NCBI RefSeq assembly: GCF_031143425.1
Contig: NC_090443.1
Location: 1,056,531,554 to 1,056,595,553 of the forward strand
Direction: 5' to 3'
Length of the DNA: 64,000 bases
Source of the DNA: Pleurodeles waltl
Lineage: Eukaryota > Chordata > Amphibia > Caudata > Salamandridae
Each line of letters begins with the position of its first letter. The stretch's first letter is position 1. Below the pieces are notes generated by a model, which did no database searches, had not been told where the DNA came from, and saw only the letters and a list, made by a program, of their open reading frames with translations. Shown in pieces: positions 59,201 through 64,000 of this stretch. The position numbers and the translations under genes are program-made.

Positions 59201-60015
59201 AAATTAGAAAAACAACTTACAGGACGGCGAAAAGCAGCACATGGGTCAAGTGAAGCTTACAAGAGCCCACTAGACACCAGGGATGAGGCGCAGGAGGATG
59301 CCTGCGGGTGGAGGAGGGCCTCGAACACGCTAACAGCAGCATGGGTGGGGGTCAGGGGCAGGTGACAGCAGGGTGGTGCTGCGGCCGTGGGGGGCGAGCT
59401 CTAGACCTAAGGCAGGTCAGAGGTCGCTCACTCGTGACGCGCAGCGCCAGCCTTTAAGAAGGGAGGGGGGAGGGAGGAGCAGCTGGGGAGGCGGGAGGGA
59501 GCGGCGAATGTGGTGCGATGGGGGGCGGGGCCGCAGGGAGGCAGCGGCAAGGGGAGATCAGCAAGGGAGAGCGCCCAAGGGGCGAAAAAAACCAGGGAAA
59601 AAGGCACAAAACCGTAAGGAAAAAAGTTTAACAACAGGCACAAAATACAATTATGGCACAAGTTACAATCGGGGTACAGCAATCAGAGGGGCACAGCGGG
59701 GGCAGAAGCGTAAGGAGGCAAGGCTCTGAAATTTGGAAAAAAACAGTTACAGGACAGCGAAAAGCGGCACAATGAGAAGGGACACAACGGGGGCAGACGC
59801 GCAAGGGTGCAAGGTGCTGAAATTTAGAAAAACAACTTACAGGACGGCGAAAAGCGGCACACGGGTCAAGTGAAGCTTACAAGAGCCCACTAGACACCAG
59901 GGATGAGGCGCAGGAGGATGCCTGCGGGTGGAGGAGGGCCTCGAACACGCTAACAGCAGCGTGGGTGGGGGTCAGGGGCAGGAGACAGCAGGGTGGTGCT
60001 GCGGCCGTCGGGGGC
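56300..60015 (+). repeat. Array block 11: three-monomer higher-order repeat
   Basis: Anchors are at 56300, 56917, 57534, 58160, 58777 and 59396. The pair 56300/56917 (CTCGGTACGCGC family, then CTGGGATGCGGG family) recurs at 58160/58777 (offset 1860 bp) and resembles 50082/50707. Unit 57534 is of the CTCTAGAGC family. Unit 59396 is of the CAGCCTTTAAGAAGG family of 46980 and 51944. Confidence 0.8.
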
Positions 60016-60640
60016 GAGCTCTAGACCTAAGGCAGGTCAGAGGTCGCTCACTCGCGACGCGCAGCGCCAGCCATTAAGAAGGGAGGGGGGAGGGAGGAGC
60101 AGCTGGGGAGGCGGGAGGTGGGAGGGAGCGGCGAATTGGGGCGCGAGGGGGTGGGGCCGCAGGGAGGCAGCGGTAAGGGGAGATCAGCAAGGGGGAGCGC
60201 CCAAGGGGCGAAAAAAACTGGGAAAAAGGCACAAAACAGTAAGGAAAAAAGTTTAACAACAGGCACAAAATACAATTATGGCACAAGTTACAATCGGGGT
60301 ACAGCAATCAGAGGGGCACACCGGGGGCAGAAGTGCAAGGAGGCAAGGCGCTGAAATTTGGAAAAAAACACTTACAGGACGGCGAAAAGCAGCACAATCA
60401 GAAGGGGCACAACGGGGGCAGACGCGCAAGGGGGCAAGGCGCTGAAAATTTGAAAAACAACTTACAGGACGGCGAAAAGTGGCACACGGGTCAAGTGAAG
60501 CCTACAAGAGCCCACTAGACACCAGGGATGAGGCGCAGGAGGATGCCTGCGGGTGGAGGAGGGCCTCGAACACACTAACAGCAGCATGGGTGGGGGTCAG
60601 GGGCAGGAGACAGCAGGGTGGTGCTGCGGCCGTGGGGGGC

Positions 60641-61174
60641 GAGCTCTAGACCTAAGGCAGGTCAGAGGTCGCTCACTCGTGACGCGCAGCGCCAGCCATT
60701 AAGAAGGGAGGGGGGAGGGAGGAGCAGCTGGGAGGCGGGAGGCGGGAGGGAGCGGCGAATGGGGGCACGAGGGGGGCGGGGCCGCAGGGAGGCAGCGGCA
60801 AGGGGAGATCAGCAAGGGGGAGCGCCCAAGGGGCGAAAAAACCAGGGAAAAAGGCACAAAAAAGTAAGGAAAAAAGTTTAACAACAGGCACACAATACAA
60901 TTATGGCACAAGTTACAATCGGGGTACAGCAATCAGAGGGGCACAGCGGGGGCAGACGCGCAAGGGGGCAAGGCGCTGAAATTAGAAAAACAACTTACAG
61001 GACGGCGAAAAAGCGGCACACGGGTCAAGTGAAGCTTACAAGAGCCCACTAGACACCAGGGATGAGGCGCAGGAGGATGCCTGCGGGTGGAGGAGGGCCT
61101 CGAACACGCTAACAGCAGCGTGGGTGGGGGTCAGGGGCAGGAGACAGCAGGGTGGTGCTGCGGCCGTGGGGGGC
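60641..61174 (+). repeat. Short monomer, type 1 (isolated copy)
   Basis: At 534 bp it has a left-side fusion near 60945-60970 and the linked CACACAATAC near 60890. It is about 40 kb from the other six type 1 units yet keeps the same marker, so it was moved there and did not arise anew. The hybrid T-tailed unit 61175 follows it. Confidence 0.83.
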
Positions 61175-62421
61175 GAGCTCTAGAGCTAAGGCAGGTCAGA
61201 GGTCGCTCACTCGGGACGCGCAGCGCCAGCCATTAAGAGGGAGGGGGAGGGAGGAGCAGCTGGGAGGCGGGAGGTGGGAGGGAGCGGCGAATGGGGGCGC
61301 GAGGGGGGCAGGGCCACAGGGAGGCAGCTGCAAGGGGAGATCAGCAAGGGGGAGCGCCCAAGGGGCGAAAAAAAACAGGGAAAAAGGCACAAAACAGTAA
61401 GGAAAAAAGTTTAACAACAGGCACAAAATACAATTAAGGCACAAGTTACAATCGGGGTACAGCAATCAGAGGGGCACAGCGTGGCAGAAGCGCAAGGAGG
61501 CAAGGCGCTGAAATTGGAAAAAAACACTTACAGGATGGCGAAAAGCGGCACAATCAGAAGGGGCACAACAGGGGCAGACGCGCAAGGGTGCAAGGCGCTG
61601 AAAATTAGAAAAACAACTTACAGGACAGCGAAAAGCGGCACACGGGTCAAGTGAAGCTTACAAGAGCCCACTAGACACCAGGGATGAGGCGCAGGAGGAT
61701 GCCTGCGGGTGGAGGAGGGCCTTGAACACGCTAACAGCAGCGTGGGTGGGGGTCAGGGGCAGGAGACAGCAGGGTGGTGCTGCGGCCGTGGGGGGCGAGC
61801 TCTAGAGCTAAGGCAGGTCAGAGGTCGCTCACTCGGGGACGCGCAGCGCCAGCCATTAAGAAGGGAGGGGGAGGGAGGAGCAGCTGGGAGGCGGGAGGTG
61901 GGAGGGAGCGGCGAATGGGGGTGCGAGGGGGGCGGGGCCGCAGGGAGGCAGCGGCAAGGGGAGATCAGCAAGGGGGAGCCCCCAAGGGGCGAAAAAAACA
62001 GGGAAAAAGGCACAAAACAGTAAGGAATAAAGTTTAACAACAGGCACAAAATACAATTATGGCACAAGTTACAATCGGGGTACAGCAATCAGAGGGGCAC
62101 AGCGGGGGCAGAAGCGCAAGGAGGCAAGGCGCTGATATTTGGAAAAAAACACTTACAGGACGGCGAAAAGCGGCACAGTCAGAAGGGGCACAACGGAGGC
62201 AGACGCGAAAGGGGGCAAGGCGCTGAAAATTAGAAAAACAACTTACAGGACGGCGAAAAGCGGCACACGGGTCAAGTGAAGCTTACAAGAGCCCACTAGA
62301 CACCAGGGATGAGGCGCAGGAGGATGCCTGCGGGTGGAGGAGGGCCTTGAACACGCTAACAGCAGCGTGGGTGGGGGTCAGGGGCAGGAGACAGCAGGGT
62401 GGTTCTGCGGCCGTGGGGGGC

Positions 62422-63044
62422 GAGCTCTAGACCTAAGGCAGGTCAGAGGTCGCTCACTTGCGACACGCAGCGCCAGCCATTAAGAAGGGAGGGGGAGGGA
62501 GGAGCAGCTGGGAGGCGGGAGGTGGGAGGGAGCGGCAAATGGGGGCGCGAGGGGGGCAGGGCCACAGGGAGGCAGCTGCAAGGGGAGATCAGCAAGGGGG
62601 AGCGCCCAAGGGGCGAAAAAAACAGGGAAAAAGGCACAAAACAGTAAGGAAAAAAGTTTAACAACAGGCACAAAATACAATTAAGGCACAAGTTACAATC
62701 GGGGTACAGCAATCAGAGGGGCACAGCGTGGCAGAAGCGCAAGGAGGCAAGGCGCTGAAATTTGGAAAAAAACACTTACAGGATGGCGAAAAGCGGCACA
62801 ATCAGAAGGGGCACAACAGGGGCAGACGCGCAAGGGTGCAAGGCGCTGAAAATTAGAAAAACAACTTACAGGACAGCGAAAAGCGGCACACGGGTTAAGT
62901 GAAGCTTACAAGAGCCCACTAGACACCAGGGATGAGGCGCAGGAGGATGCCTGCGGGTGGAGGAGGGCCTCGAACACGCTAACAGCAGCGTGGATGGGGG
63001 TCAGGGGCAGGAGACAGCAGGGTGGTGCTGCGGCCGTGGGGGGT
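62422..63044 (+). repeat. Hybrid T-class monomer
   Basis: The head has TTCTGCGG and CACTTGCGAC, and the tail has GCCACAGGGAGGCAGCTGC, AATTAAGGC and CACAGCGTGG, all T-class. The middle has GGGAGGGGGAGGG and GGCGGGAGGTGGG of the CTCTAGAGC family in place of GGGTGGAGGG. It also has the full AACACTTACAGG. This fits a double recombinant or a conversion tract. The unit before it is full length, unlike most T-class contexts. Confidence 0.7.
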
Positions 63045-63070
63045 GAGCTCTAGACCTGAGCTCTAGACCT
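63045..63070 (+). repeat. 13-bp tandem duplication at the anchor
   Basis: GAGCTCTAGACCT is present twice in a row at 63045 and 63058. This gives two SacI and two XbaI sites and makes this the longest interval (639 bp). I saw it in no other monomer. Confidence 0.9.
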
Positions 63071-64000
63071 AAGGCAGGTCAGAGGTCGCTCACTCGCGAC
63101 GCGCAGCGCCAGCCATTAAGAAGGGAGGGGGGAGGGAGGAGCAGGTGGGAGGCGGGAGGCAGAGGGAGCGGCGAATGGGGGCGCGAGGGGTGTGGGGCCG
63201 CAGGGAGGCAGCGGTAAGGGTAGATCAGCAAGGGGGAGCGCCCAAGGGGCGAAAAAACAAGGGAAAAAGGCACAAAACAGTAAGGAAAAAAGTTTAACAA
63301 TAGGCACAAAATACAATTATGGCACAAGTTACAATCGGGGTACAGCAATCAGAGGGGCACAGCGGGGGCAGAAGCGCAAGGAGGCACGGCGCTGAAATTT
63401 GGAAAAAAAACACTTACAGGACGGCGAAAAGCGGCACAACCAGAAGGGGCACAACGGGGGCAGACGCGCAAGGGGGCAAGGCGCTGAAAATTAGAAAAAC
63501 AACTTACAGGACGGCGAAAAAGCAGCACACGGGTCAAGTGAAGCTTACAAGAGCCCACTAGACACCAGGGATGAGGTGCAGGAGGATGCCTGCGGGTGGA
63601 GGAGGGCCTCGAACACGCTAACAGCAGCGTGGGTGGGGGTCAGGGGCAGGAGACAGCAGGGTGGTGCTGCGGCCGTGGGGGGCGAGCTCTAGAGCTAAGA
63701 CAGGTCAGAGGGTCGCTCACTCGGGACGCGCGGCGCCCAGCCATTAAGAAGGGAGGGGGAGGGAGGAGCAGCTGGGAGGCGGGAGGCGGGAGGTGGGAGG
63801 GAGCGGTGAATGGGGGTGCGAGGGGGGCGGGGCCGCAGGGAGGCAGCGGCAAGGGGAGATCAGCAAGGGGGAGCACCCAAGGGGCGAAAAAAACAGTGAA
63901 AAAGGCACAAAACAGTAAGGAATAAAGTTTAACAACAGGCACAAAATACAATTATGGCACAAGTTACAATCGGGGTACAGCAATCAGAGGGGCACAGCAG

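Larger units (their letters stand above)
1..64000 (+). repeat. Macrosatellite-like tandem array, ~620 bp monomer
   Basis: The complete window is one head-to-tail array with no interspersed element and no inverted copy. I located 104 anchors at the shared GAGCTCTAGA motif (or its mutated form), first 387 and last 63684. Spacing is 610-639 bp in 90 gap-free intervals and 527-535 bp in 12. Neighbouring copies differ by scattered substitutions, small indels and family-specific variants. One unit (35140-35756) has about 36 CpG in 617 bp by hand count. The + strand is G-biased: 35161-35280 has 62 G, 25 C, 23 A and 10 T. No gene is supported anywhere, so the gene-free stretch is the full 64 kb. Tandem satellites with units this long occur in vertebrate heterochromatin and subtelomeres; the assignment of this array to such a location is inference. 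I do not recognise the family. Confidence 0.97.
60016..64000 (+). repeat. Array block 12: last monomers, running off the window
   Basis: Anchors are at 60016, 60641, 61175, 61797, 62422, 63045 and 63684. The first part is the D4 right copy. The short unit 60641-61174 is followed by a hybrid monomer (61175) that has a CTCTAGAGC head and a T-class tail (GCCACAGGGAGGCAGCTGC). Unit 62422 is a second hybrid, with a T-class head and tail around a different middle. The array continues past 64000. Confidence 0.82.

Noticed and set aside
1..64000. CRISPR array
   Set aside because: The repeats are ~620 bp contiguous units with no short repeat/unique spacer pattern.
1..64000. rDNA intergenic spacer repeats
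   Set aside because: Spacers can hold repeats of this size, but no rRNA sequence, promoter or terminator box is present in 64 kb.
1..64000. A previously undescribed gene system or mobile element hidden in the array
   Set aside because: Every part I read aligns to the same monomer. I found no inserted sequence, terminal inverted repeats, target-site duplication or non-repeat island.

Overview
The whole 64 kb window is one uninterrupted head-to-tail tandem array, a macrosatellite-like DNA. Its monomer is about 620 bp, GC- and CpG-rich, with a strong G-over-C and A-over-T bias on the + strand. I placed 104 successive monomer anchors (the GAGCTC/TCTAGA overlap or its mutated form) from 387 to 63684. 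Of the 102 complete gap-free intervals, 90 are 610-639 bp and 12 are 527-535 bp. Every copy points the same way, and the array runs off both ends. I see no protein-coding gene, tRNA, rRNA, transposon or CRISPR array. The open frames that recur in every copy are by-products of a stop-poor, GC-rich repeat: they open on GTG or CTG, occur on both strands and break at each indel. Array size, CpG density, homogenisation and a 200-N scaffold gap point to a eukaryotic, probably vertebrate, long-read assembly. I cannot name the species.

Monomer anatomy, using 8533-9159 as reference: SacI/XbaI anchor; a G-rich block with a (GGGAGGC)n tract of quadruplex type; a GC box (GGGGGCGGGGCC); an A-rich block with near-helically phased A-tracts; two diverged ~90 bp tandem sub-repeats (A and B); a HindIII site; two small perfect hairpins; and a G-rich tail back to the next anchor.

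Layout: 1-1958 is the left part, broken by 200 N (1959-2158). 2159-22906 is a mosaic of ordinary monomers and repeated dimers, each a 'short' monomer that lost one A/B sub-repeat followed by a distinctive 'T-class' monomer. Within it, about 4897-9000 reappears at about 19268-23374. 22907-34521 is a tandem duplication of about ten or eleven monomers, with one monomer missing from the second copy. 34522-46979 holds smaller two- to three-monomer duplications. 46980-56299 carries an eight-monomer higher-order repeat present nearly twice. 56300-64000 holds three-monomer repeats and one more short dimer. About 40.9-51.2 kb is full of one-base indels absent from its closest paralogues, which looks like lower consensus accuracy.

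Nothing here is a gene system. The interest lies in the repeat: recurrent A/B recombination, a single-lineage deletion marked by a linked variant, nested higher-order duplications, and a regular series of candidate non-B DNA elements. I do not recognise this satellite family.
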